This document shows positions 45,910-56,592 of a stretch of DNA of 64,000 nt, piece after piece; the first letter of the stretch is position 1; each line of letters starts with the position of its first letter. This DNA comes from Muscardinus avellanarius (lineage: Eukaryota > Chordata > Mammalia > Rodentia > Gliridae). The notes beneath the pieces were generated by a model. That model did not search any database. It was not told the DNA's origin and was given only the letters and a program-made list of their open reading frames with translations. Made by a program: the position numbers and the translations under genes. The stretch lies in contig OY726560.1 of assembly GCA_963383645.1 (NCBI GenBank), positions 86,839,093 to 86,903,092 on the forward strand, read 5' to 3'.

Positions 45910-46275
45910 TTATGGTTTGATGTAGAATGGGCCTGAAGAGCTCATGGATTTAGGTTTAAAGTTGTTGTAATTAAGTCAGGAGGGTTGTAATCTCATCAGT
46001 AAATAAATTCACTGTCATAATTTTACTGGGTGGTAACCTAGGGATGTGTCTAGGGAAGGGTGTGGCCTTGAGGTTTCTGCTTTAGTCTTTGAATCCCCTT
46101 GCTTGCTGGCCTGCTTCAGGCTTCTGATGCCATGTACTGAGTTCTGCAGGCCCATCCTGATGACTGAACCCCTAAACCCCAAAAAACTGTGAGAAAATAA
46201 ATCTTCCTTTCTCTAAGTTGTGTACCCAGTTGTTTTGAATTAGAGGCAGTGAGGATGTTGACCAAAACAGTACTC
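45910..46275 (+). repeat. old medium-reiteration repeat, copy 2 (LTR-like)
   Basis: Starts tatggtttgatgtagaatgg, contains actgggtggtaacctaggga and gaagggtgtggccttgagg, then the terminal block gtgagaaaataaatcttcct. The AATAAA near the end suits an LTR-type element. Reverse complement of the same features at 48130-48505. Confidence 0.55.
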
Positions 46276-46350
46276 ATCATTTTATCTTACTTTCTATTTG
46301 AAATTTCTTATCTCATCATACCATGTAAACCACCTCCTAAAAACTTATTT

Positions 46351-46542
46351 GAAGAGCTGGGCGTAGTGGCACAGGCTTTTAATCCCCGCTTGGGAGGCGG
46401 AGACAGTAGGATGGCACAGGTTTAGAAGCCAGCTCCGCTGGTTTAAGAGACCCTGTTTCCTAATTTAAAAAGTATAAAATGGGTCTGGGAGTGTATCCCC
46501 GAGGTAGAAGGGTTTCCCAGAAACCCAGTACCACCCAAAAAG
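46351..46542 (+). mobile_element. type B SINE with 11-bp TSD
   Basis: gctgggcgtagtggcacagg, cttgggaggcggagacagta, gtctgggagtgtatccccga. Flanked by aaaacttattt at 46340-46350 and 46543-46553. Confidence 0.92.
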
Positions 46543-46553
46543 AAAACTTATTT

Positions 46554-47051
46554 TAAGTTTCTTAATCTTATCTTTTAAACCAACTGTACATTAATAAATA
46601 ATACAGTGTAATTAATTATTCTTGCTCATCTCATGCTAGCAAAATTTTATAGTGTCTAGTGTTCACACTTCTGATGTTCTAGGAATATTTCTTTGCCAGC
46701 AGGGCTTTGAAAGACAATGTCAATCAAAGGTCTAAATAAAGAGACACATTCACCAGCATGTGAAGATTACTAGTACTAAGCAGGAGATAACCATGATATG
46801 TTATCAGAGGATTATGATTAATAATATTGATGAGGACAGCATTGATATTGGTGTCTCTGAGTGATTGAAAATATTTTATAAACTTTACCTAGATTAGTTG
46901 TTTGTAGATGCCATAAGGGAACACATTAGTTTTATCAAGTATTAGGTTCATGATACAAATGTTATACAGTAATTATCAGGAAAAATTTCAATGTAAAGTG
47001 GTCCTTAGACTTTTTTCAAATGATAATACTTATAGATAAAATATAGTTGTG
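46554..47051. other. no recognisable feature
   Basis: AT-rich, apparently unique. Confidence 0.35.
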
Positions 47052-47185
47052 AAGCCAGGCGCGGTGGCTTAAGAGACCCTGTTTCCAAATAAAAATATAA
47101 AATAATAGGTCTGGGAGTGTAGCCGGGAGGTAGAAGGGTTTCCAGGAACCCCAGTGCCACACACACACACACACAAAAAAAAAAA
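47052..47185 (+). mobile_element. type B SINE with a deleted B1 body
   Basis: agccaggcgcggtggc is joined directly to ttaagagaccctgtttccaa, so about 75 bases of the B1 half are missing. The right monomer is intact (gtctgggagtgtagccggga), with an (AC)n/A tail. Imperfect flanks atagttgtgaa and acagtagtgaa may be its TSD. Confidence 0.88.
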
Positions 47186-47189
47186 TACA

Positions 47190-48129
47190 GTAGTGAAGAT
47201 TTACAAGAGACAAGAAGGTGACATTTTTAACAAATCACAGAAACAGGAAGATGACATTTTCAACAAATCACAGGAAGAATTATGACATTTAAAAGAATAA
47301 AATTGTAGTTTCTGTAAATTTATTTTATATAGACTGGAGCAATGCCTTCCTAGTTAATTGTGTAAGTGTGTAATCAAGTATGCACTTCATTGTGATTACA
47401 TAAATTATGTGATGTAAGTAAATTGACAGCTATGCCTCATAAATATATTTCTGGGAGATATTATTGTCTTTGTAAAGACTTACTCTATTAAAATTTATGG
47501 TTCTAGTTCTTTACTCATCTGCTTGATATATTAGTTTTATGCTATTAGGCAAGATATGTTTGCTTATATTACAGTTCTAATTATTTCCCCAAATCTTTTA
47601 ATTTAGAAGAGATCCCAGAAGGTTTGCAAATGTCTAATTTCTCACATTTTTCTAACATTAAACTAAAATCCACTGAGTAAAAAGTTTCAGTGATTTTTTT
47701 TAAAGTTATTCTCTTCATGAAACTGAACTTCTAATAAATTAGTTGAATTTATCTCTGTAGTCCATCTCTCATAAATATTAGAGAAAGAAAATAACTTTGT
47801 CATGCTTTGATTTATGACTATTTAGCCATATGAATGCATTACTTCATGCTTAGTGGTATATTTTACAGTTTTCTGTTAGACTATGTGCCCTTTATATGTA
47901 TTTTCAAAGGATACATAACCATTTTAGTCATGCTGTGATATAAAGAGAAAATTAAGATTCCTTCTCTTCTACTTTAGAGAGTGAATAAAATATTAGAGTA
48001 GTTAAATATTTCATGTGGTTGTCATTTGTTAATTCATGATTTAACTGAACAAAACATTAATTCCAGTGTTTTTGTTTTATATATTGTTCCAGCTGGCATT
48101 CTCATAAGCCATAGTATAAAAATCTGACC
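47190..48129. other. AT-rich unique DNA, no gene seen
   Basis: Includes a short direct duplication at about 47200-47275 (gaagatgacatttt-type unit with acaaatcacag). Otherwise nothing recognised in about 0.9 kb. Confidence 0.4.
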
Positions 48130-48505
48130 ATGTGACTTACAAGAAAGATTTATTTTCTTGTTTCAGGTTCAGTCCATTTGAGGCCAGGGACCCTGGATCT
48201 CAGGGCATGGCAACAGGAAGCAGTGAAGGGAGAGCACATGGGCTGTGCTCTTTACATCATGGAGGTCTGAAGCAAAAGATCAAGGAGGGGTAGGAGGATC
48301 CATTTGTATAATCCCCACGGTGCACCCCCGGGGACCACCTCCAGCCACACCAAACTGGCCTGAATAACCACCCAAATAAATCCATTATAATGCATTTACC
48401 CACTATAGGGATTACAACCTTTATGACCCAATTACATTAGCTCCAAACATTAACAAATTAGCTCTTTAGGAGACATTTAATACCTAACTATAACACAGAC
48501 AAATT
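48130..48505 (-). repeat. old medium-reiteration repeat, copy 3, inverted
   Basis: gatttattttcttgtttcag, agtccatttgaggccaggga, cggggaccacctccagccac, ttatgacccaattacattag and a degenerate end ctaactataac. Opposite orientation to 45910-46275. Confidence 0.5.
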
Positions 48506-48721
48506 GATGAAGAGTCAAATAGCTAAAGGGGTTTAAGGTTTTGTGACAAATTGATTAATAAGCCAGTCAAATGTACAGCTTAAACTTAAATGAGGAGAAA
48601 CATTCTGCATACCAAGAGATTTAGAGGGATGGAGAAACAAAGATGAGGTGACTTTGAACCTCTCCATCAAGAAAAAGTTTCAAGAGGGAAAAATAAGGCC
48701 ACTACCATTAGCTACATAAAA

Positions 48722-48727
<6 letters not shown>

Positions 48728-48771
<44 letters not shown>
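48728..48771. repeat. (TG/TA)n microsatellite
   Basis: tgtgtgtgta followed by about 19 TA units. Confidence 0.96.
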
Positions 48772-48775
<4 letters not shown>

Positions 48776-49077
48776 GTCAGTACATTATACTGATAATAAA
48801 AAAAATTTTAGAGGATGATATGAAATGAATATATAATTCATTTATATATAAAATATACACAATTAATTTTATCCAATGCATAATGAGTTTTTGTATCTTT
48901 AGATTATAAACACTAAATTTGGGAACCATTACTATTTGACATGGCATAGTATTTATCTACAATCTAAGTCCCTAACTTATAGTATAGTATATTGTATTAA
49001 GAAAATGATGATTTTTTTGTTGAAAACATTTTTCTCAATTCTATGTCCATCCCACACATGGTTCCAAAAGGCTTTTT

Positions 49078-49560
49078 ATTTTTAATTTATTTTTTATTGG
49101 TGCATTGTAGTCATACATCTGAATGGGATAAAAGATGATGGAGACATACATGCACACATAACCTAATTATCCCTTACCCAATCTCCATCCCATTCCCTCC
49201 CCATCTCTCCTTCCCATGCTTAGATTAGTGGTTAACTTTGATTTGTTTGTTTAAATACATCATGTGATTTAGAGCGTTTACCTCTTCTCCCCTCCCATCC
49301 CCTCAGTTAGATTGCCTTATTTGCTACTCTGTAGCATTTCATTCTTCATTTAGAGTTCCTCCTGTAAACTAACCCATTTCTCCCTAGCTTTTGCATATCA
49401 GAAAAAGCATCCAATTTCTTATTTTTTTTGTGACTGACTAATCTCACTTAGCATAATGTGCTCCAGTTCCATCCATTTCCCTGTAAATAATGTAATTGTG
49501 TTTTACTTTATGGATAAGTAAAATTCCATTGTGTACATATCCCATAGGTTTTTAATCGAT
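49078..49560 (-). mobile_element. L1 3' end, inverted, 15-bp TSD
   Basis: ttttattggtgcattgtagt, aaagatgatggagacataca, tctcacttagcataatgtgc, attccattgtgtacatatcc. Flanked by ccaaaaggcttttta at 49063-49077 and 49561-49575, which proves a 5'-truncated insertion of about 480 bases. Confidence 0.94.
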
Positions 49561-49575
49561 CCAAAAGGCTTTTTA

Positions 49576-49645
49576 AATTTTTTTTAGTACAGGGGATGGA
49601 ACCCAGGGGCATTCTATCACTGAGCTACACCCCCAGCCCTATTCC
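49576..49645 (-). mobile_element. SINE right-monomer fragment, inverted
   Basis: gtacaggggatggaacccag, gagctacacccccagcccta, then interrupted. Confidence 0.75.
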
Positions 49646-50780
49646 TTGTGAGGAAAGAGATACTCTTATATACCATTAGTGGGATTGTAAATTAGTATTA
49701 TCAAAATGAAGATCAGTATGGAGGTTCTTCAGAAGATTAGAATGAAACCAATATATGATCCAAGCATACCACCTCCCTATATCTTTAAGCTAAATAATTA
49801 AAGTCAAAATATTACAGTGATGTATGCATACCCATGTTTATAGCATCAAAATTCAAAATAGCCAATTATGGAACCAACCATGGTGTCTATCAACAGATGA
49901 ATGGTTAAAGAAAATGTGGCATATAACCCAAATGGAATTCTACTCAACCATGATAAAGAACAAAATCATGTCAGTTATAGAAAAATGAATGAGACACTTC
50001 CGGGAAGATGGCGACCAAGAAAAGCAGGGCTTAAGAGCCTCGCTAACAACCAATCTCCATTACCACAAAATCAGCGCCTTTCATAGCCAGAAAACACCAT
50101 CACCAGAGAAACAAAAAAATCACCAGGCTCCAGAGAGGAAGGGGACTCAGACGGAGCTCAGAGCCACAGAGGAGATACACCGGCCTCACACCTGAGGACG
50201 CGGCAGCAGTGCCTTACTGCCGGCGGCAGCCAACGGACGGCTAGAGTGAGCCGAGGTGAGCCGCTGCAGAACAGCCAGGTGGGATTTTTCAGAGCAGGGA
50301 GCATCTAAAAATCCCAGTGGCTGAGCTCAGCGCACACTGCAGGGACTCAGAGCGGATCTCAAACCAGAGAAGAAATATGCCAGCCTCATGGCCGAGGGCA
50401 TAGCAGCAGGGCCATATTGTCACCGGCGGCGGCAGCAGCGAATTCACCGAGTCCACTACAGCTCCATCTGCGCACTCAACAACAGTGAGTCAAATTGCGA
50501 GCCCCAGAGGAGAAATCCCAGTACTGCACTCCAATGGACTTGACGCAGTAGGGGAGTGGCGGTGGCAGAGATATCACACGATAGGAGAATGCCCAACCAG
50601 GCACCCCCCCCCATAATCTAAAGCAGCCTCTATCGACTCCCTGGGTCTGAGACTCTGTGATACAACCCAGTAAAGGAATAGTAGGGTCTGAGATACCACA
50701 GACTTGAGATCCAGAGCACCTTAAGTGAAGTCATAGTGACCCAAGGGAAGAACCCAGAAAACGCACAAACTTCTGAAATC

Positions 50781-51698
50781 ATGGGAAAGAGGTATAACAA
50801 TGGAGCAATGAATGCCCACAACCCCAAAATATCAAAACCCAATAAAACAGAAATTCAGAGATTTTTAGAAAATCAAATCAGGAAAATAACTGTAGAAATG
50901 ATAGAGGTGTTTCGAAAAGAATTCAGAGAGAGCCAAAAAGAGATAAAGGATGCAATTAATGGAGTACAGGCCTCAATTCAAAGTACAAACAACCGATTAG
51001 AACACATGGAGAATAGAGTCTCGCTCTTAAAAGATTATCACTCCAAAAATGAACGCATAGTTTCTAATCTAGAAAAAAATATCTGACAGCAGGAATCTGA
51101 CATTGAAGAAATATGGGTCCATTTAAAGAGAGCTAACCTAAGAATAATTGGAATAGAGGAGGGAAAAGAAGGTGAAACCAAAGGAATCAACAATCTCTTC
51201 AAGGAAGTAATAGCAGAAAATTTTCTAAACATAGAGCAAGAGGTCGATACACAGGTCCAGGAAACTTATAGAACTCCCTTTAGACAGGATCGGAGAAGAG
51301 GATCCCCACACCACATAATTGTCAAAATGACCAATGTGGAAGCCAAGCAGAGAATCTTAAAGGCAACAAAAGCAAAGGGCCAAGTGACATTCAGAGGCAA
51401 ACCAATTAGAATCACTCCAGACTTCCCAAACCAAGTCATGAGAGCCAGAAGGGCTTGGAGTAACATATTCCAAACTCTGAAAGAAAACAATTTCCAGCCA
51501 AAAATTTTCTACCCAGAAAAACTTTCTATCAAATTAGATGGGGAAATAAGAAGCTTCCAGGACAAACAGAAACTGAAGGAAATTATGTCTTCAAAACCAG
51601 CGCTAGAGAAAATACTCAAAGAGATTAACTACAAAGAAGAAATAGGTAACACACACCACAACCAGAGAAACAAGATTTTCCATCCAACAGACAACTAA
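50781..51698 (+). pseudogene. L1-type ORF1, nonsense-mutated (copy C)
   Basis: Begins MGKRYNNGAMNAHNPKISKP. Relative to copy D (aatatcctacagcag), copy C has aatatctgacagcag and an in-frame TGA at about 51084, ending the coiled coil. Downstream RRM and C-terminal domain stay nearly identical to the other copies (QVTFRGKPIRITPDFPNQVM). Confidence 0.88.
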
Positions 51699-51714
51699 GA
51701 TTAGTTATCTGTGG

Positions 51715-52412
51715 AGATTCATTACTTATGTTAGTCTTATACCTATCTCTAAATTGTATTGTTTGCTTTTATTGTTGTTAATTTTTAGGATTTCTAGTTG
51801 GAAAATTAATATACCTTCAGATATAGCATTTGGAAATATTTTATCCCATTCTATCAGTATCTTTTAACTCTGTTTACATTGTCTTTGGATATACAATATT
51901 TTTGTTATTTTTTAGGGAGTTTGTATACTCTTCTGTTGCCTGTGCCATTGAAATCATATCCAAAAAATCACTGCCAATTTCAGTGTTGTGAGGTTTTATG
52001 ACCCAGATTTTCTTCTAAAAGTTTATAGTCTTAATATTTAAATTTAGGTCTTTTATCTATTTTGAGTTAATATTTGTATATGTGTTAGGTAAGGGTCCAA
52101 TTTTATTCTTTTCCATGTAATTATTATTTTTCAACAATATTTAGTTAAAAGATTATTATTTCCCCCACCAAATATTTGTGGAAACCTTGTCAAAAATAAC
52201 TTGACAATATATGGAAGAATTTTGCTCTAGGCTTGTATTTAACTCCAATGGTTTATATATCAGCCTTTAGAACAGTACTACACTGTTTCAATTATTGTAG
52301 CTTTATATGGTTTGAAATCAGAAAATATATATCTTCTAGCTTTGTTCTTTTTCAAGATCGTTTTGGGTATATAGAATCCATATTCCATATTAGTATAGAT
52401 TTTTTTCTGAAA
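51715..52412 (-). mobile_element. captured antisense older-L1 ORF2 fragment (copy C)
   Basis: Same breakpoints as in copies A, B and D: begins about 15 bases after the ORF1 stop and ends near ttttttctgaaaaataaata. Read in reverse it gives the L1 ORF2 order seen in copy A. Confidence 0.8.
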
Positions 52413-53112
52413 AATAAATATATAAATATATGATAGTTTCACCTAAAAAAAAGAAAAAAAATATTCTCTGGTAAGAAAGAAAGCAAAAAGAAATATTAAA
52501 ATGTTATCTTTAAGTCATCAAAAGCTTGGTATCAGACAAATGAAACTGTTATGTGAGATTATAATTTTTAATTTTGGATAAATTGCTATAATACTAGATG
52601 TCAACCACTAAGCCAAGCATGGGAAGGAGGTATGGGGAGGGAATGGGGTGGGCTGACTGGGCGATGTGTGCATGTATGTCTACAAAAGTTTGTATCCCAC
52701 TATGATGTATGAATACAGTGCACCAATAAAAAATTTTTAAAAAAGAAAAAAAATGAATGAAACTAGATTATGCTAAATGAGAACATCCATTCATATAAAT
52801 CAGTCATATGTTTTTTCTTATATGTAGAAGCTAGAGATAAAATAGGAAATAAGGTAGACTTTAGATAAATGAGGAAAGAGATCAGTATCATAATGGAAGG
52901 GGATTGGGGAGGAGAAGTGGAGGGGTAAAAGGAGAGCCAATGAAGGAAACAGTTCCATTAATGCTATGTCCATATATGAAGGTATCACTACCAATATCAT
53001 CAACATATATAGGCAGGGGTGAGAGCCAAAGAGAAACACAGCAAGTGCTACGTGGATTCATGTCTATGTCATTTTGAACCTTACTATGATGTATACTTAA
53101 AATGCATTACTA

Positions 53113-53298
53113 AACTGGGCATGGTGGCACATGCTTGTAATCTCCGCACTTGGGAGGTGGAGACAGGATTGCTCAGGTTTGAAGCCAGCCTCTTTGGTTT
53201 AAGAGACCCTGTTTCCAAATAAAAAGATAAAAATTGGTGTCTGGGAGTGTAGCCCGGAGGTAGAAGGGTTTCCAGGAACCCCAGTACCACACAAAAAA
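53113..53298 (+). mobile_element. type B SINE
   Basis: actgggcatggtggcacatg, gtaatctccgcacttgggag, tttggtttaagagaccctgt, gtctgggagtgtagcccgga. Imperfect flanks ttactaa and ttagtaa. Confidence 0.9.
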
Positions 53299-53514
53299 AT
53301 TCATTAGTAAAAGTATGCAAATAGTATATAAAAACAAGAATTATATCAAATATAGAATATGGAAATTTAAAAATAAATTTGGGCTTGCCACATAGTTAAA
53401 TTTCATGGATCTTTCCAAAATAGATGCAGAATGCTTATGTTAAAAAACAGAAAGTAGTTATGGTTAAGATGTTGTAGGGAAAAAGAAAGCAAATTTTATA
53501 CAACATAATTACAT

Positions 53515-53515
<1 letters not shown>

Positions 53516-53545
<30 letters not shown>

Positions 53546-53745
53546 TTGCGGGTCTAGGGATGAAACCCAGGGCACTCAACATTCAAGCTACACCCCCTGC
53601 CTATTTTTTATTCTTTATTTTGAAACCAGGTCTCACTGAGTTGCAAAGGGCCTCACTAAGTAGCTGAGGCTGTGTGTGAACCGCGATCCTCCGATCTCAG
53701 CCTCCCAAATGCTGGGATTACAAGCGTGCGACACCATGCCCGGAT
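53516..53745 (-). mobile_element. type A SINE, inverted, (TTTA)n tail
   Basis: (TTTA)8, gcgggtctagggatgaaacc, gctacaccccctgcctattt, ttgcaaagggcctcactaag, tagctgaggctgtgtgtgaa, caccatgcccgga. Near-TSD cataattacattta and cataacattta. Confidence 0.9.
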
Positions 53746-54205
53746 CATAACATTTACTTAAAACAATTACCACAAGTCCAGCATCTTCCTAAATTAAAAA
53801 ATAAGTAAACAGAATTATAGAAATTATACATAAAAATAATATGTAGTGGGTATCATATTAATTGTTCAACTGAAAGATGGCGACCGAGAAAAGCGGGGCT
53901 TAAGAGCCTCGCTAACAACCAATCTCCATTACCACAAAATCAGCGCCTTTCATAGCCAGAAAACACCATCCCCAGAGAAACAAAAAAAAAAATCACCAGG
54001 CTCCAGAGAGAAAGCAGACTGAGAACAGAGCTCAGAGCCAAAGAGGAGATACACCGGCCTCACGCCCGAAGACGTGGCAGCAGCGCCATACTGCCGGCAG
54101 CAGCGGCGAGTTCACCAGACAGCTACAGCAAGACTTGGTGAGCCGCTGCGGAACAGCCAGGCGGGATTTTTCAGTGCAGGGATCATCTAAAGCTCCCAGT
54201 AGAGA

Positions 54206-54223
54206 CTTCCGGGAAGATGGCAA
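54206..54223 (+). promoter_or_regulatory. ETS/GABP plus YY1 motif pair at element 5' end
   Basis: acttccggg (ETS-type) overlaps gaagatggc (YY1-type), the first 18 bases of the leader. The same pair opens copies A (4422-4438), B (28438-28422, minus) and C (49996-50012). A YY1 site at the extreme 5' end sets transcription start in human L1; here the role is inferred from position. Confidence 0.6.
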
Positions 54224-54231
54224 CCGAGAAA

Positions 54232-54253
54232 AGCGGGGCTTAAGAGCCCCGCT
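54232..54253 (+). promoter_or_regulatory. 5'-terminal hairpin of composite copy D
   Basis: agcggggct (54232-54240), loop taag, agccccgct (54245-54253). Perfect 9-bp stem. Confidence 0.6.
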
Positions 54254-54960
54254 AACAACCAATCTCCATTACCACAAAATCAGCGCCTTTCATAGCCAGA
54301 AAACACCATCACCAGAGAAACAAAAAAATCACCAGGCTCCAGAGAGAAAGCAGACTGAGAACAGAGCCACAGACGCGACACCAGTGCTTTACTGCCAGCG
54401 GCAGTGGAGAGTTCACCGGACGGCTACAGCAAGCTGAGGTGAGCTGCTGCAGAACAGCCAGGTGGGATTTCTCGGTGCAGAGAGCATGTAAAGCTCCCAG
54501 TGGCTGAGCTTAGCACATGCTGCAGGGATTCAGAGTGGAAATAAAAACCAAGAACAAAAACACCAGCGCCTTGGCCGAGGGTGTAGCAGTGGCGCCATAT
54601 TGCCACCGGCGGCAGCAGCAGTGAATTCAGCGAAGCCAGTACTGCTACATCTGCGTAATCAAGAACAGTGAGTCAAAACACGGGCCACAGAGGAGAAATC
54701 CCAGTACTGTACTCCCTGGGACTTGACCCAGTGGGGGAGTGGCAGTGGCAGAGATATCACACCATAGGAGAACATGCAACCTGGCACCCCCCACAGTATA
54801 AAGCAGCCTCTATCGACTCTCTGGGTCAGAGACTCTGTGATACAACACAGTAAAGGAGTAGTGGGGTATGAGATACTACTGACTCGAGATCCAGAACACC
54901 TTAAGTGAAGTCATAGTGACCCAAGGGAAGAACCCAGAAAACGCACAAACTTCCGAAATC

Positions 54961-55878
54961 ATGGGAAAGAGGAATAATACTGGAGCAATGAATGCCCACA
55001 ACCCCACAACATCAGAACCCGATAAAACAGAAAATCAGAGATTTCTAGAAGAGCAAATCAGGAAAATAACTGTAGAAATAATAGAGGTGCTTCGAAAAGA
55101 ACTCAGAGAGAGCCAAAAGGAGATAAAGGATGCAATTAATGAAGTAAAGGCCTCAATTCAAAGCACAAACATCCGATTAGAACACATGGAGAACAGAATC
55201 TTGCTCTTAGAAGATGATCATTCCAAAAATGAACGCATAGTTTCTAATCTAGAAAAAAATATCCTACAGCAGGAATCTGACTTTGAAGAAATATGGGCCC
55301 ATTTTAAGATAGCTAACCTAAGAATAATTGGAATAGAGGAGGGAAAAGAAAGTGAAACCAAAGGGATCAACAATCTCTTCAAGGAAGTAATAGCAGAAAA
55401 TTTTCCAAACATAGAGCAAGAGGTCGATACACAGGTCCAGGAAACTTATAGAACTCCCTTTAGACAGGATCGGAGAAGAGGATCCCCATGCCACATAATT
55501 GTCAAAATGACCAATGTGGAAGCCAAGCAGAGAATCTTAAAGGCAACAAAAGCAAAGGGCCAAGTGACATTCAGAGGCAAACCAATTAGAATCACTCCAG
55601 ACTTCCCAAACCAAGTCATGAGAGCCAGAAGGGCTTGGAGTAACATATTCCAAACTCTGAAAGAAAACAACTTCCAGCCAAAAATTTCCTACCCAGCAAA
55701 ACTTTCTATCAAATTAGATGGAGAAATAAGAAGCTTCCATGACAAACAGAAACTGAAGGAATTTATGTCTTCAAAACCAGCGCTAGAGAAAATACTCAAA
55801 GAGATTAACTACAAAGAAGAAATAGGTAACACACACCACAACCAGAGAAACAAGATTTTCCATCCAACAGACAACTAA
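54961..55878 (+). CDS. L1-type ORF1 protein, intact, 305 aa
   Basis: The only uninterrupted transposon protein here. ORF1p is a trimeric RNA-binding nucleic-acid chaperone that packages L1 RNA in the cytoplasm. Start chosen at ATG 54961 ([20 protein letters not shown]). An upstream in-frame GTG at 54916 gives 320 residues but is not expected to start translation. A coiled coil occupies about residues 30-115 (heptads such as IRLEHMENRILLLEDDHSKN). The RRM begins NLRIIGIEEG at about residue 119. The C-terminal domain is about residues 172-275 (CHIIVKMTNVEAKQRILKAT, GKPIRITPDF, FQPKISYPAKLSIKLDGEIR). Human ORF1p is 338 aa, so the length is near normal. No ORF2 follows; an antisense ORF2 fragment does. 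Any mobility would need ORF2p in trans. Confidence 0.88.
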   Translation: MGKRNNTGAMNAHNPTTSEPDKTENQRFLEEQIRKITVEIIEVLRKELRESQKEIKDAINEVKASIQSTNIRLEHMENRILLLEDDHSKNERIVSNLEKNILQQESDFEEIWAHFKIANLRIIGIEEGKESETKGINNLFKEVIAENFPNIEQEVDTQVQETYRTPFRQDRRRGSPCHIIVKMTNVEAKQRILKATKAKGQVTFRGKPIRITPDFPNQVMRARRAWSNIFQTLKENNFQPKISYPAKLSIKLDGEIRSFHDKQKLKEFMSSKPALEKILKEINYKEEIGNTHHNQRNKIFHPTDN

Positions 55879-55879
55879 G

Positions 55880-56592
55880 ATTGGTTATCTGTGGAGATTC
55901 ATTATTTATGTAAGTCTTATACCTATCTCTAAATTGTATTGTTTGCCTTTATTGTTGTTAATTTTTAGGATTTCTAGTTGGAATATTAATATACCTTCAG
56001 ATATAACATTAGGAAATTTTTTATCCAATTCTATTAGTAACTTTTAACTCTTTTTACTTTGTCTTTGGATATACAATATTTTTTTTATTTTTTAGGGAGT
56101 TTGTATACTCTTCTGTTGCCTGTGCCATTGAAATCATATCCAAGAAATCACTGCCAATTTCAATGTTGTGAGGTTTTATGACCCAGATTTTCTCCTAAAA
56201 GTTTATAGAATTAAGATTTATATTTAGGTCTTTTATCTATTTTGTGTTAATACTTGTATGTGGGATTAGGTAAGGATCCAATTTTATTCTTTTCCATGTA
56301 ATTATTATTTTTCAACAATATTTAGTTAAAAGATTATTATTTCCACCACCAAATGTTCGTGGAAACCTTGTCAAAAATAACTTGACAATATATGGAAGAA
56401 TTTTGCTCTAGGCTTGTATTTAACTCCAATGGTTTATATATCTGCCTTTAGAATAGTACTACACTGTTTCAATTACTGTAGCTTTATATGGTTTGAAATC
56501 AGAAAATATATATCTTCTATCTTTGTTTTTTTTCAAGATCGTTTTGGGTATATGGAATCCATATTCCATATTAGGATAGATTTTTTTTCTGA
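55880..56592 (-). mobile_element. captured antisense older-L1 ORF2 fragment (copy D)
   Basis: tgttgcctgtgccattgaaa, tcatatccaagaaatcactg, ttatgacccagattttctcc, agaatagtactacactgttt are reverse complements of consecutive L1 ORF2 C-terminal landmarks. Same limits as the other copies. Confidence 0.8.

Larger units (their letters stand above)
49993..52748 (+). mobile_element. composite half-L1 element, copy C, 12-bp TSD
   Basis: Same order as copy A: leader from 49993 (cacttccgggaagatggcga), ORF1 50781-51698, antisense ORF2 piece about 51715-52412, unknown segment with tattctctggtaagaaagaa, L1 3' end (tcaaccactaagccaagcat; tacagtgcaccaataaaaaa). aaaaatgaatga at 49981-49992 recurs at 52749-52760, and the old L1 continues on both sides. 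The TSD encloses the whole composite, so it was inserted as one unit. Confidence 0.93.
49646..53108 (+). mobile_element. old L1 3' end split by composite copy C
   Basis: Left part 49646-49992 (tagtgggattgtaaattagt, tatcaacagatgaatggtta, aatggaattctactcaacca). Right part from 52761 (aactagattatgctaaatga, tatgtagaagctagagataa) to a degraded 3'UTR ending near 53108. The two halves join in frame with normal L1 order once the composite is removed. Confidence 0.85.

Noticed and set aside
54916..54960. Upstream GTG start extending composite ORF1 to 320 residues
   Set aside because: Non-ATG starts are not expected for this protein, copies A, B and C all retain the ATG equivalent to 54961, and extension residues derive from leader sequence.
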